Assembly: GCA_031402355.1 (NCBI GenBank)
Contig: JANNSG010000120.1
Span: 1-11,908, forward strand
Origin: JACMNW01 sp031402355
GTDB taxonomy: Bacteria; Pseudomonadota; Alphaproteobacteria; Rhodobacterales; Rhodobacteraceae
Length of the DNA stretch: 11,908 nt
Direction of reading: 5' to 3'
The notes beneath the pieces were generated by a model. The model saw only the letters and a list, made by a program, of their open reading frames with translations, did no database searches and was not told the origin of the DNA. Of this stretch, positions 1 through 6,600 are shown one piece after another (position 1 is the first letter of the stretch; the number at the start of each line of letters is the position of its first letter). Made by a program: the position numbers and the translations under genes.

Positions 1-51
1 TTGCAATCTTGCCCCCGCGCTGCCGTCAACGCCCTGCGTCGCATTCACGCC

Positions 52-74
52 GCGACAGGTCGGCTGGCTGTCGC
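52..74 (+). repeat. Perfect 7-bp inverted repeat (hairpin) in the leader
   Basis: The left arm is GCGACAG (52-58), the loop is 9 nt (59-67) and the right arm is CTGTCGC (68-74), followed by CTTTGG. There is no proper T-run, so a strong intrinsic terminator is unlikely. It could be a weak terminator of an upstream gene, an operator, or part of the mRNA leader of the dehydrogenase gene. The sequence does not decide between these. Confidence 0.4.
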
Positions 75-130
75 CTTTGGCACCGTGTTAAGTCAGATTG
101 CAGCGAAATCCGCCGCCCGAACCCACAGCC

Positions 131-135
131 AGGAG
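131..135 (+). promoter_or_regulatory. Shine-Dalgarno that fixes the dehydrogenase start
   Basis: AGGAG lies 8 nt before the ATG at 144. It selects that start over the longer in-frame opening that begins near position 9. Confidence 0.8.
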
Positions 136-143
136 TCACGCGC

Positions 144-2654
144 ATGAACGCCCCGCTTAAAACCAATGTCAAAGCCCTTGTCGTCGGTGGCGGCGCGGTT
201 GGCACGTCCATCGCCTATCACCTTGCGGCGGCGGGCTGGCAGGATGTGATGCTGCTGGAACGAGACGAACTGACGTCCGGGTCCACATGGCATGCCGCGG
301 GTCTTTTGCCGCTGTTCAACATGTCTTTTGCTACCACGCATATCCACAAATACTCGGTCGATTTCTATAAATCGCTGGAGGCGGAGACGGGGCTGAACGC
401 TGGGTTCGCCGTGGTCGGCAATCTCCGGATGGCGCAACATAAGCAGCGGATGGATGAGTATGAATTGTATTCATCCGTCGCCGAAACCGCGGGCGTTTAT
501 CACGAATTTCTGACGCCCAAGGAAATGAAAGACCGCTGGCCGCTGTTGCGCACAGAGGACCTGATCGGCGCGCTGTATCACCCGCAAGACGGCTATATTA
601 ACCCCGCCGATGTGACCCAAGCCATGGCCAAGGGTGCCCGCCAACATGGCGCGACGTTTGAGCGTAAAGTTCAGGTCGATGGCTATCGTTGGACGGGCGA
701 CGAATGGATCGTGTCTTGTACAAGGATGGTGGAAAAGGGCGGCAATCTGGTTGCGTCAGAAGAGGCGTTTGAAATTCACGCCGAGCATGTGGTGACGGCA
801 ACCGGCAACCATGCACAAAGGACCGCGCGCCTGTTGGGGATCAAGACGCCTGCGGTGGTGGTGGAACATCAGTATATCGTGACGGAACCGGACCCGGCCT
901 TGGTCGAATACCGCAAGACCAACCCGGAACATCCGGTGCTGCGCGATGCCGATGCCAAGTGGTATGTGCGCGAAGAACGGGGTGGCTGGATTTTAGGCCC
1001 CTATGAAAAGGGCGCGCCCGCACGGTTTGAATATGGGGTGCCCGATAGCTTCCGCGCCGATCTGTTCCCGCTGGATCTGGAACGGATCGAGGGGGAGTAT
1101 ATGTCCTTCATCCACCGTTTGCCGTCATCGGAAACGGTGGGGCTGAAGGCCGATTTCAACGGGCCGATCTGCTATACGCCCGATGGCAACCCGCTTGTTG
1201 GGCCAGCGCCGGGATTGCGCAATATGTGGCTGGCCGAAGGGTTTTCGTTCGGGATCACGGCGGCGGGCGGCACCGGGTATTATCTGGCCCAGATGATGAC
1301 GCAAGGCGAGGCCGAGATTGACATGGCATCACTTGATCCGAAACGGTTCGGGTCTTGGATGACCACGGAATATGCCGCGAGGAAGAACGAAGAATGTTAC
1401 GACCACGTCTTCATTCTGCATCATCCGGATGAGGAACGCCCCGCCGCACGGCCTTTGCGCACCGCCCCGGTCTATGACCGCCAAATAGCACTTGGCGCGC
1501 AAATGGGGCAGGTGAACGGTTGGGAGCGGCCGAATTACTACGGGCCCATCGGTGCGCCCGATAGTTTTGATCACGACAGTCGTAGTTTCCGGCGCGGTGA
1601 TTGGTGGCAGTACGCAAAGGCCGAGGCTGAGGCGTTGCGCGAAACCGCGGGGCTGATTGATGCGACAGCGTTTACCAAGCACATCGTGCGCGGGGTGGGG
1701 GCCACGGCGTTTCTGGACTGGTTCACCACCAACAAACTGCCTGCGGTGGGCCGGATCAACCTGACCTATGCGTTGACGCCAACGGGCACGACGCGCACGG
1801 AATATACCATCGTGCGCAACGGGCCGGATGACTATTATCTGGTCAGCGCGGGGGCGTGGACGGCCTATGATGCTGACTACATGCGCAAATCTGCGGCGGA
1901 TAAAGAGGCCGAGTTTGGCCATATCGACATCCATGATGTCACCACGCAATGGGGCGTCTTCGCCATCGCCGGGCCAAACAGCCGCAAGATTCTTGCCGAA
2001 TTGATCAAGGATGCCGACCCCGCAACGGCGCTGTCGAACAAGCGCTTCCCGTGGCTATCGGCGCGCAAGATCGAACTGGGCATGTGCCCGGTCAATGCGA
2101 TCCGCGTGGCCTATACCGGGGAACTTGGCTGGGAATTGCATCACCCGATCGAAATGCAACGCTATCTTTGGGATCAGCTGATGGCGGCGGGTGCCAAGCA
2201 CGGGCTGAAGCTTGTCGGCGCGCGGGCGCAAAACTGGCTCAGGCAGGAAAAATCGTACCGGGCGTTCGGCACGGAACTTGGCCGCGATGCAACTCCGCTG
2301 GAGGCTGGTTTGGATAGGTTCGTGGACCTGTCGAAAGACTTTCAGGGCAAGGCCACGATGTTGGCCACGGGGATCCGCAGCAAATGCGTGACGGTGCTGA
2401 TTGATGGGCCTTCGGATGCCGACCCATGGGGCAAAGAGGCGCTGGTGGTGGACGGCGTGAAAATCGGGCGTCTGACCTCGGGCGGCTGGTCTGTTGGGTT
2501 CGGCAAGCAGATCGGCATGGGCTATGTGCGCAGCGATTTGGCCGAAGTTGGCACCAAGATGCAGGTGCGGATGCAGCGGCAATTGTGGGATGTGATCGTT
2601 GTGGAAGACAGCCCGTTCGACCCAAGCAACGCGCGCATTCGAGTGGATGGTTAA
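144..2654 (+). CDS. FAD-dependent oxidoreductase with GcvT (aminomethyltransferase) domain, dimethylglycine/sarcosine dehydrogenase family
   Basis: This 836-residue protein has the architecture of dimethylglycine and sarcosine dehydrogenases. An N-terminal DAO-type FAD domain carries GxGxxG at residues 15-20 and the ribose-binding Glu39. A central domain follows, then from about residue 480 a folate-binding GcvT domain and its C-terminal barrel (GELGWE near 658, RQEKSYRAFG near 700). Residues 46-53 (GSTWHAAG) match the site where the mammalian enzymes attach FAD covalently through a histidine, so His50 is the probable attachment point. Enzymes of this family oxidatively demethylate N-methylated glycines in the cytoplasm and pass the methyl carbon to tetrahydrofolate. 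The length is normal for the family and I see no breaks. The start is set by AGGAG at 131-135. It is the only plus-strand gene here and converges on the lysozyme gene. The family call is secure; the exact substrate (dimethylglycine, sarcosine or another N-methyl amine) cannot be read from the sequence. Confidence 0.9.
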   Translation: MNAPLKTNVKALVVGGGAVGTSIAYHLAAAGWQDVMLLERDELTSGSTWHAAGLLPLFNMSFATTHIHKYSVDFYKSLEAETGLNAGFAVVGNLRMAQHKQRMDEYELYSSVAETAGVYHEFLTPKEMKDRWPLLRTEDLIGALYHPQDGYINPADVTQAMAKGARQHGATFERKVQVDGYRWTGDEWIVSCTRMVEKGGNLVASEEAFEIHAEHVVTATGNHAQRTARLLGIKTPAVVVEHQYIVTEPDPALVEYRKTNPEHPVLRDADAKWYVREERGGWILGPYEKGAPARFEYGVPDSFRADLFPLDLERIEGEYMSFIHRLPSSETVGLKADFNGPICYTPDGNPLVGPAPGLRNMWLAEGFSFGITAAGGTGYYLAQMMTQGEAEIDMASLDPKRFGSWMTTEYAARKNEECYDHVFILHHPDEERPAARPLRTAPVYDRQIALGAQMGQVNGWERPNYYGPIGAPDSFDHDSRSFRRGDWWQYAKAEAEALRETAGLIDATAFTKHIVRGVGATAFLDWFTTNKLPAVGRINLTYALTPTGTTRTEYTIVRNGPDDYYLVSAGAWTAYDADYMRKSAADKEAEFGHIDIHDVTTQWGVFAIAGPNSRKILAELIKDADPATALSNKRFPWLSARKIELGMCPVNAIRVAYTGELGWELHHPIEMQRYLWDQLMAAGAKHGLKLVGARAQNWLRQEKSYRAFGTELGRDATPLEAGLDRFVDLSKDFQGKATMLATGIRSKCVTVLIDGPSDADPWGKEALVVDGVKIGRLTSGGWSVGFGKQIGMGYVRSDLAEVGTKMQVRMQRQLWDVIVVEDSPFDPSNARIRVDG

Positions 2655-2656
2655 AC

Positions 2657-2705
2657 CCGGAAGACTTTGAATTTTCCGGACCGAATTCTTGAAAGAACTC
2701 GGTCC
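2657..2705. terminator. Overlapping inverted repeats between convergent genes, possible bidirectional terminator
   Basis: Two mutually exclusive hairpins fill the gap between convergent stops. CCGGAA (2657-2662) pairs with TTCCGG (2674-2679). A longer stem pairs 2678-2689 with 2694-2705 over a TGAA loop, 12 bp with one mismatch. The longer stem ends on the last base of the lysozyme stop codon. Neither strand has a real T-run after the stem, so the terminator call rests mainly on its position between convergent genes. Confidence 0.45.
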
Positions 2706-3496
2706 TACTGGGCCCGCACCGCCAGCCACTGCCCCCAGCCCGCCTTCGATCCGGCAAAAACATTGATATCCACATTGCCTGAAACACCGGCAATCAATCC
2801 GGTTGATGTGTATTGCCAAAAGCTCCAGGCCTGGCCGTCATAGGCATCTTTCGGGTGCCGTGCGACCGAGCGCAACCAGAATTCAACACCGTCCAGCTTC
2901 CAGAGTTCAGTGTCTTCGAAAAAGTCGATCGAGGCATAGATCAGGGGCCGCTGACCATAATGCGCCTCGATCACGCGGATGAAATCGCGCGCCTCTGACC
3001 GGATCGTAGCCCCATCGCGCCGGATCGTGCAGGTTGGTGAAAACGGCGTCCATTCCATATCCAGAACCGGCGGCAGTGATCCTGCAGCCTTCGGCACATG
3101 GCGGATAAACCAGCGCGCCTGTTCTGACGCCGGGCGGCAGTGGTAAAAGAAATGATAGGCGCCGCGCCGCACACCGGCCCTGCCCGCGCCGCGCCAGTGA
3201 TCCTGAAACATCGGATCAACAATGTCACCGCCCTCGGTTGCCTTGATATAGGCAAAGTTCACCCCGTTGGCCCGCGCCGTTGGCCAGTCAACCGACGTCT
3301 GAAACCGAGCGAGGTCGATCCCGTGGACCGGATAACTTGCAGGTGCCCGGCCTGTCCAATCGGTCGGATCCGCATCCGCGAAATTGGCTTTGGTCACATC
3401 TACTTCGGGTGTCGGGGCCGCCGACCGGTCTGGCTGCCGGCTACCACCGCAGGCAGCAAGGGCAAGGCAAAGCGACAAGATGAGGATGTGTTTCAT
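2705..3496 (-). CDS. Glycoside hydrolase family 25 (lysozyme/muramidase-like) lipoprotein
   Basis: This 263-residue protein begins with a lipoprotein signal peptide: a basic start, a hydrophobic stretch, and the lipobox LAAC with Cys16 as the acylated residue. Gly at +2 gives no inner-membrane retention signal, so outer-membrane anchoring is inferred. A linker of about 40 residues leads to a GH25 domain (about 57-250) with the family landmarks HGID (Asp61), VLDMEW (Asp146 and Glu148, the expected acid pair) and NVDINVF (Asp243). GH25 enzymes cut the beta-1,4 bond between N-acetylmuramic acid and N-acetylglucosamine in peptidoglycan. The start is uncertain. The ATG at 3496 gives the cleanest signal peptide but has a poor Shine-Dalgarno. 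An ATG at 3505 and a GTG at 3532, the latter just after a G-run that could serve as ribosome-binding site, are in frame. It lies 137 bp after the methyltransferase gene on the same strand and may be co-transcribed or have its own promoter. Confidence 0.87.
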   Translation of the reverse strand: MKHILILSLCLALAACGGSRQPDRSAAPTPEVDVTKANFADADPTDWTGRAPASYPVHGIDLARFQTSVDWPTARANGVNFAYIKATEGGDIVDPMFQDHWRGAGRAGVRRGAYHFFYHCRPASEQARWFIRHVPKAAGSLPPVLDMEWTPFSPTCTIRRDGATIRSEARDFIRVIEAHYGQRPLIYASIDFFEDTELWKLDGVEFWLRSVARHPKDAYDGQAWSFWQYTSTGLIAGVSGNVDINVFAGSKAGWGQWLAVRAQ

Positions 3497-3633
3497 GCCT
3501 GCCATGCTGGCGCAGGTCGGCCTCGCTGTCACCCCCCCCTTTGCGGGACCGGCAAAAACCGCATCTGAAGGCCCATGCGCCACGACCCGGTTGCCGATGA
3601 CAATGAGCGACCGGTGTTGATCCGAGGCGAAGA
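3497..3633 (-). other. Intergenic gap upstream of the lysozyme gene
   Basis: This 137-bp gap contains a run of eight C at 3532-3539 (G on the coding strand) and a small TTTGC/GCAAA inverted repeat with a 7-nt spacer at 3540-3556. I see no clear promoter or terminator. The lysozyme reading frame stays open across it, but that stretch does not resemble a known domain. Confidence 0.4.
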
Positions 3634-4275
3634 TCAGCCTCTGCCAGCAATGATCATCAGGTTGTTGGCTGGCATCGGGATCACTTCGGCAGTTAGTCCG
3701 GATTGGCCCATCCAACCCAGCACCTGCCCCAGATCCTTGTAGCCGATGGTTGCATCCTGCGCGCGCAGACTGGCATCAAACGCGGCATCGCCGTCGCTTG
3801 TGGTCAGACCATCGCGCAGAAAAGGGCCGTAGACCATCAAACGGCCCGTCGCGGTCAGGGTCCGGGCGGCCTCGGCCAGAATGGTTGCGGCCATCTCGGC
3901 CGGGATCAGATGCAAAAGGTTGATGATCAGCACGATGTCTTGCCCGAACCAGTCGGACGACCAGCCCGGCCGGGCGGCATCAAGCACAACGCCCGCGCAA
4001 AGATTGGGTTGCGGATCATGTGCGCGCCATGCGTCGATTGAAATCAGATTGTCGGGGTTGGCATCGGTGGGTTGCCAGATCAGGCCTGGCAGCGCCTTTG
4101 CTCCCGCAGCGGCATGTTGACCCGACCCAGAGGCGATTTCCAGCAGTTTGCCCGTTGCAGGGGCCATGGCCCGCAGAACATCCAAAATCGGGCCCAGATT
4201 GCGCAGAACCGACGGCGCGTGACGCCGTCCGTCTATGGAGATGTCGGCACCACTATCTGGCAAGCGCAGGGTCAT
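3634..4275 (-). CDS. DUF938 family SAM-dependent methyltransferase-like protein
   Basis: This 213-residue cytoplasmic protein matches the DUF938 family, the group that includes human METTL26. A class I methyltransferase motif I is seen at residues 44-54 (LLEIASGSGQH), an acidic second-strand motif at 68-77 (QPTDANPDNL), and the later strand INLLHLIP at 118-125. The N-terminal segment with RRHAPSVLRN near 17-26 is also typical of the family. The length is normal. The substrate of the family is not established, so only a SAM-binding fold is claimed. Its ATG overlaps the stop of the preceding FAD-enzyme gene in an ATGA, and GAGG sits 5 nt before the start, so the two are translationally coupled. 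That suggests a linked function, or at least shared expression. Confidence 0.85.
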   Translation of the reverse strand: MTLRLPDSGADISIDGRRHAPSVLRNLGPILDVLRAMAPATGKLLEIASGSGQHAAAGAKALPGLIWQPTDANPDNLISIDAWRAHDPQPNLCAGVVLDAARPGWSSDWFGQDIVLIINLLHLIPAEMAATILAEAARTLTATGRLMVYGPFLRDGLTTSDGDAAFDASLRAQDATIGYKDLGQVLGWMGQSGLTAEVIPMPANNLMIIAGRG

Positions 4276-5348
4276 TGAAACCTCGCTGGTGAGAGGGCGG
4301 CAATCAGGCTTGCCGGGGCATCGGGCTTTGCGCCCGTGATCAGATCTGCGGCAAGCTGGCTGGCGGCAGGGCAGGACTGAAAGCCGTAACCGCCCTGTCC
4401 TGCAAGCCAGAAGAAAGCCGGATCCGCCGGATCGGCGCCGATCACCAGCACCCGGTCGGGTGAAAACGTGCGCAGACCGGCCCAGTTGGACAAAAGCCGG
4501 GCTACGGGCTCGGTCACCATTTCTTCGTACCGCGCCAACCCCTCGGCCAACACCATGTCATCGGCCCAGGCATCATGGGGGTGCATTGGGTGTTCTTCGG
4601 CGGGCGATACGATCAGCGCACCGGCATCGGGTTTGGCATACCAGGTTTCGCCCGCACCAAAGATCATCGGCCAGCGGCTGACATCATGGTCACCCGGGGC
4701 GGGCAGACGTGCCATTGACCTTCGCAGCGGGGTAAAGCCCAAAGGTCTGATGCCGGCCATTTGTGCCACACCGTCGACCCACGCCCCGGAGGCATTGATC
4801 AGGATCTTGGCGACGTATTCGCCCTTTGCCGTGGTCACGCGCCAACCGTCAGCGATCCGGGCAATCGCAGTGACGCGGGCATCCGTTATGATCTGCGCGC
4901 CATCACTGCGCGCGGCACGGGCGAAACCCTGCAACAAGAGATCAGTGTCGATATCCCAAGCGTGGCTTGCATGGGCGGCAAAGGCCACAGTGGCGGGGTT
5001 CACGATTGGCACGATGGCACGGGCCTCATCCACCGAAAGGCGGATCAGGTTCATGACGTCGGCATCATGATCAAAGGCATCGCGGTCTTCGGCACGGCCC
5101 AGGATCATCATTCCGCGCGGTGACAAGACGTTTTCAGCCGCCCGGAAATAGGGTTCCGAGGCAAGCGAAAGGTCCACCACCGGGGGCAGGCCGTAATGCG
5201 GTTCATAGAGTGCGGCAGACCGGCCAGAGGCATGATGCGCAAGCGCCGCCTCGGCCTCCAGCACGATGACAGACCCCTGTGGTGCCAGTCGTGCTGCTGC
5301 CGAAATTCCTGCTATTCCGCCACCAATAATAAGAAAATCCCTGATCAT
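4272..5348 (-). CDS. DauA-like FAD-dependent D-amino-acid dehydrogenase/oxidase family protein
   Basis: This 358-residue DAO-fold flavoprotein has GxGxxG at residues 9-14, Glu31 for the FAD ribose, an SGRSAA motif at 41-46, GLRTF late in the chain, and GGYGFQ in the C-terminal FAD-binding segment. By recall, the whole chain lines up with Pseudomonas aeruginosa D-arginine dehydrogenase DauA, which oxidises D-amino acids to 2-oxo acids and ammonia. The alignment keeps the tyrosine equivalent to Tyr53 (Tyr52) and the arginines in the RRS and GLR motifs. It has Leu47 where DauA has His48 and Met80 where DauA has Glu87, the residue reported to contact the guanidinium side chain. D-arginine is therefore a doubtful substrate. 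The start codon has no recognisable Shine-Dalgarno and lies 26 nt beyond the terminator of the upstream purine operon. The next gene, a DUF938 methyltransferase, overlaps it by 4 nt. Other possibilities are a glycine-oxidase-like or other amine-oxidising enzyme. Confidence 0.82.
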   Translation of the reverse strand: MIRDFLIIGGGIAGISAAARLAPQGSVIVLEAEAALAHHASGRSAALYEPHYGLPPVVDLSLASEPYFRAAENVLSPRGMMILGRAEDRDAFDHDADVMNLIRLSVDEARAIVPIVNPATVAFAAHASHAWDIDTDLLLQGFARAARSDGAQIITDARVTAIARIADGWRVTTAKGEYVAKILINASGAWVDGVAQMAGIRPLGFTPLRRSMARLPAPGDHDVSRWPMIFGAGETWYAKPDAGALIVSPAEEHPMHPHDAWADDMVLAEGLARYEEMVTEPVARLLSNWAGLRTFSPDRVLVIGADPADPAFFWLAGQGGYGFQSCPAASQLAADLITGAKPDAPASLIAALSPARFQ

Positions 5349-5374
5349 GCGGGCAGTGTGTCATGGCCCGACGG

Positions 5375-5407
5375 AAAGGAAAAGGCCCGGCAGGGCGCCG
5401 GGCCTTT
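5375..5407 (-). terminator. Rho-independent terminator of the xdh/BMP transporter operon
   Basis: On the minus strand, AAAGGCCCGG (5407-5398), a 7-nt loop and CCGGGCCTTT (5390-5381) form a perfect 10-bp GC-rich stem. It runs into TTTTCCTTT (5383-5375). It begins 41 nt after the stop codon of the binding-protein gene and is the only strong intrinsic terminator I see in the window. It marks the end of the purine operon. Confidence 0.9.
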
Positions 5408-5428
5408 CGCTATTTGACTGCCCCTAAG

Positions 5429-5454
5429 GCTTACTTGCGCCCGATTGCTTACTT
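5429..5454 (-). repeat. Short direct repeat at the end of the binding-protein gene, with a backup stop
   Basis: AAGTAAGC occurs at 5454-5447, where it contains the real TAA stop, and again at 5436-5429. The 18-nt offset keeps frame, giving a second in-frame TAA. The two 18-nt units match at about two-thirds of positions, so this could be a decayed tandem duplication or chance. Confidence 0.35.
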
Positions 5455-6540
5455 CGGAATGTCGCCGGTGATACCTTCGACATAGAAACCCATGCCAGCC
5501 AGATCGCCGTCATTTGCAACTTCGCCCTCGGCCAGCCAGGCAGAGCCGTCTTGCTTGTTCAACGGCCCGGTGAACGGGTGGTAGCTGCCATCGGCAATGG
5601 CGGCGGCCATTGCTTCGGCCTCGGCCTTTACTTCAGCAGGTACGGCTTCGGTGATGTCGCCGATCTTGACTTCGCCCGGCCCGATGCCTGCCCAGGTGTC
5701 CTTTTGCGCATAGCTGCCGTCCAGCAACGCGCCCACCCGTTCAACATAGTAAGGGCCCCAGTTGTCGATGATCGAAGATACGCGCGGGCTTGGCTTGTAT
5801 TCGGCCATGTCGGATGCCTGACCAAAGCCGATTACACCCGGCGTCTTCGCGGCTTCGGCCAAAGGAGCGGTGGAATCGGTATGCTGCAAGATCACGTCCA
5901 CGCCCTGTTCGATCAGTGCCTTGGCAGCATCCGCCTCTTTTGCCGGATCAAACCATGTGTAGGCCCAGACCACCGAAATCGTGACATCCGGGTTCACCTT
6001 CTTGGCATGAATGAAACTGGCATTGATGCCCTGAACCACCTCGGGGATTGGGAAAGACCCGATATAGCCGATCTTGTTCGATTTGGTCATCCGGCCTGCG
6101 ATGGTGCCCATCACCGCGCGGCCTTCGTAAAAGCGCGCATTGTAGGTCGATACGTTGGCAGAATCGCGCTTGAAACCGGTGGCATGCTCGAACATCACAT
6201 TCGGGAATTTGGCTGCAACTGCGTTGGTCTGGTCCATATAGCCAAAGGAGGTCGTGAAGATGATATTGCAGCCGCCCAGCGCCATCTGTGTCAGCACCCG
6301 TTCAGCATCGGCACCTTCCGGTACGTTCTCCTGAAAGGTCGATGCATCTACCTTGTCGCCGAAAGCTGCGATCACATCTTGCCGGCCCTGGTCATGCTGA
6401 TAGGTCCAGCCACCATCGCCAACCGGGCCAACATAGACCCAGCAGGCCTTGACCTTGTCCATTCCGGCAGCCGATGCCGCGCCGCCGAATGCCATGCCAA
6501 GCCCGAGGGCGGCAGTGGCCAACAGTGTTCGTCTGTTCAT
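5449..6540 (-). CDS. BMP family periplasmic substrate-binding protein of an ABC importer
   Basis: This 363-residue protein belongs to the Bmp/PnrA family of binding proteins. It has an N-terminal signal peptide (about residues 1-24, cleavage after AASA) and no lipobox cysteine, so it should be a soluble periplasmic protein, unlike the lipoprotein members in spirochaetes and Gram-positives. The NRRTLL start resembles a twin-arginine signal, so Tat export is possible. Family signatures include VGPVGDGGWTYQHD (37-50), FTTSFGYMD, and IGYIGSFPIPEV in the middle of the chain. Characterised family members bind purine nucleosides. Location downstream of xdhB-xdhC points to a purine base or nucleoside, which is an inference. 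The gene follows the second permease by 60 nt with its own GGGAG ribosome-binding site (6547-6551) and ends in a strong terminator. A second in-frame TAA lies 18 nt after its stop. Confidence 0.92.
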   Translation of the reverse strand: MNRRTLLATAALGLGMAFGGAASAAGMDKVKACWVYVGPVGDGGWTYQHDQGRQDVIAAFGDKVDASTFQENVPEGADAERVLTQMALGGCNIIFTTSFGYMDQTNAVAAKFPNVMFEHATGFKRDSANVSTYNARFYEGRAVMGTIAGRMTKSNKIGYIGSFPIPEVVQGINASFIHAKKVNPDVTISVVWAYTWFDPAKEADAAKALIEQGVDVILQHTDSTAPLAEAAKTPGVIGFGQASDMAEYKPSPRVSSIIDNWGPYYVERVGALLDGSYAQKDTWAGIGPGEVKIGDITEAVPAEVKAEAEAMAAAIADGSYHPFTGPLNKQDGSAWLAEGEVANDGDLAGMGFYVEGITGDIPK

Positions 6541-6600
6541 TGTGGTCTCCCGTTGAATGGGCTTTTGCCCTGTTAAGTGGTTGGCCCCAAGTGACTTTCG
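6541..6600 (-). other. 60-nt spacer between second permease and binding protein
   Basis: This is the only real gap inside the transporter operon. It holds the binding-protein Shine-Dalgarno (GGGAG, 6547-6551, 6 nt before the ATG) and a short hairpin, GGGC/GCCC with a 4-nt loop at 6559-6570. I see no convincing internal promoter. Such spacers often let the binding protein be made in excess through separate translation or mRNA processing, but that is inference here. Confidence 0.4.

Larger units (their letters stand above)
1..143. other. Leader region upstream of the dehydrogenase gene
   Basis: No convincing gene lies here. The reading frame of the following gene stays open upstream to about position 9, but the residues there (Arg-, Pro- and Ser-rich) do not resemble any FAD-enzyme N-terminus, and a good ribosome-binding site sits at 131-135. 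The stretch contains a perfect 7-bp hairpin (52-74) and a more widely spaced 8-bp inverted repeat, TGCAATCT at 2-9 and AGATTGCA at 95-102. A TTGGCA at 77-82 resembles a -35 box, but I see no matching -10 box 16-18 nt downstream. The sequence is presumably the 5' leader and promoter region; the actual promoter may lie outside the window. Confidence 0.5.

Noticed and set aside
9..143. N-terminal extension of the dehydrogenase
   Set aside because: The frame is open, but the residues do not resemble the family and the AGGAG at 131-135 points to the ATG at 144.
2055..2819. Open frame on the minus strand opposite the end of the dehydrogenase gene
   Set aside because: It runs across the end of the dehydrogenase gene, the convergent gap and the end of the lysozyme gene, with no domain and no ribosome-binding site. 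It is a shadow of the real genes.
3497..3715. N-terminal extension of the lysozyme, or a small separate gene in the same frame
   Set aside because: The open stretch overlaps the methyltransferase 3' end, and its translation shows no domain I can name. The lipoprotein signal peptide begins at 3496. Only the GTG at 3532 is kept as a possible alternative start.
6559..6570. Short GGGC/GCCC hairpin as an internal terminator or attenuator
   Set aside because: The stem is only 4 bp with no following T-run on the coding strand, too weak to claim termination.
5551..6576. Long open frame on the plus strand opposite the binding-protein gene
   Set aside because: It is antisense to a clear BMP family gene; its translation is rich in His, Arg and Cys and has no recognisable domain. 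High GC content makes such shadows common.
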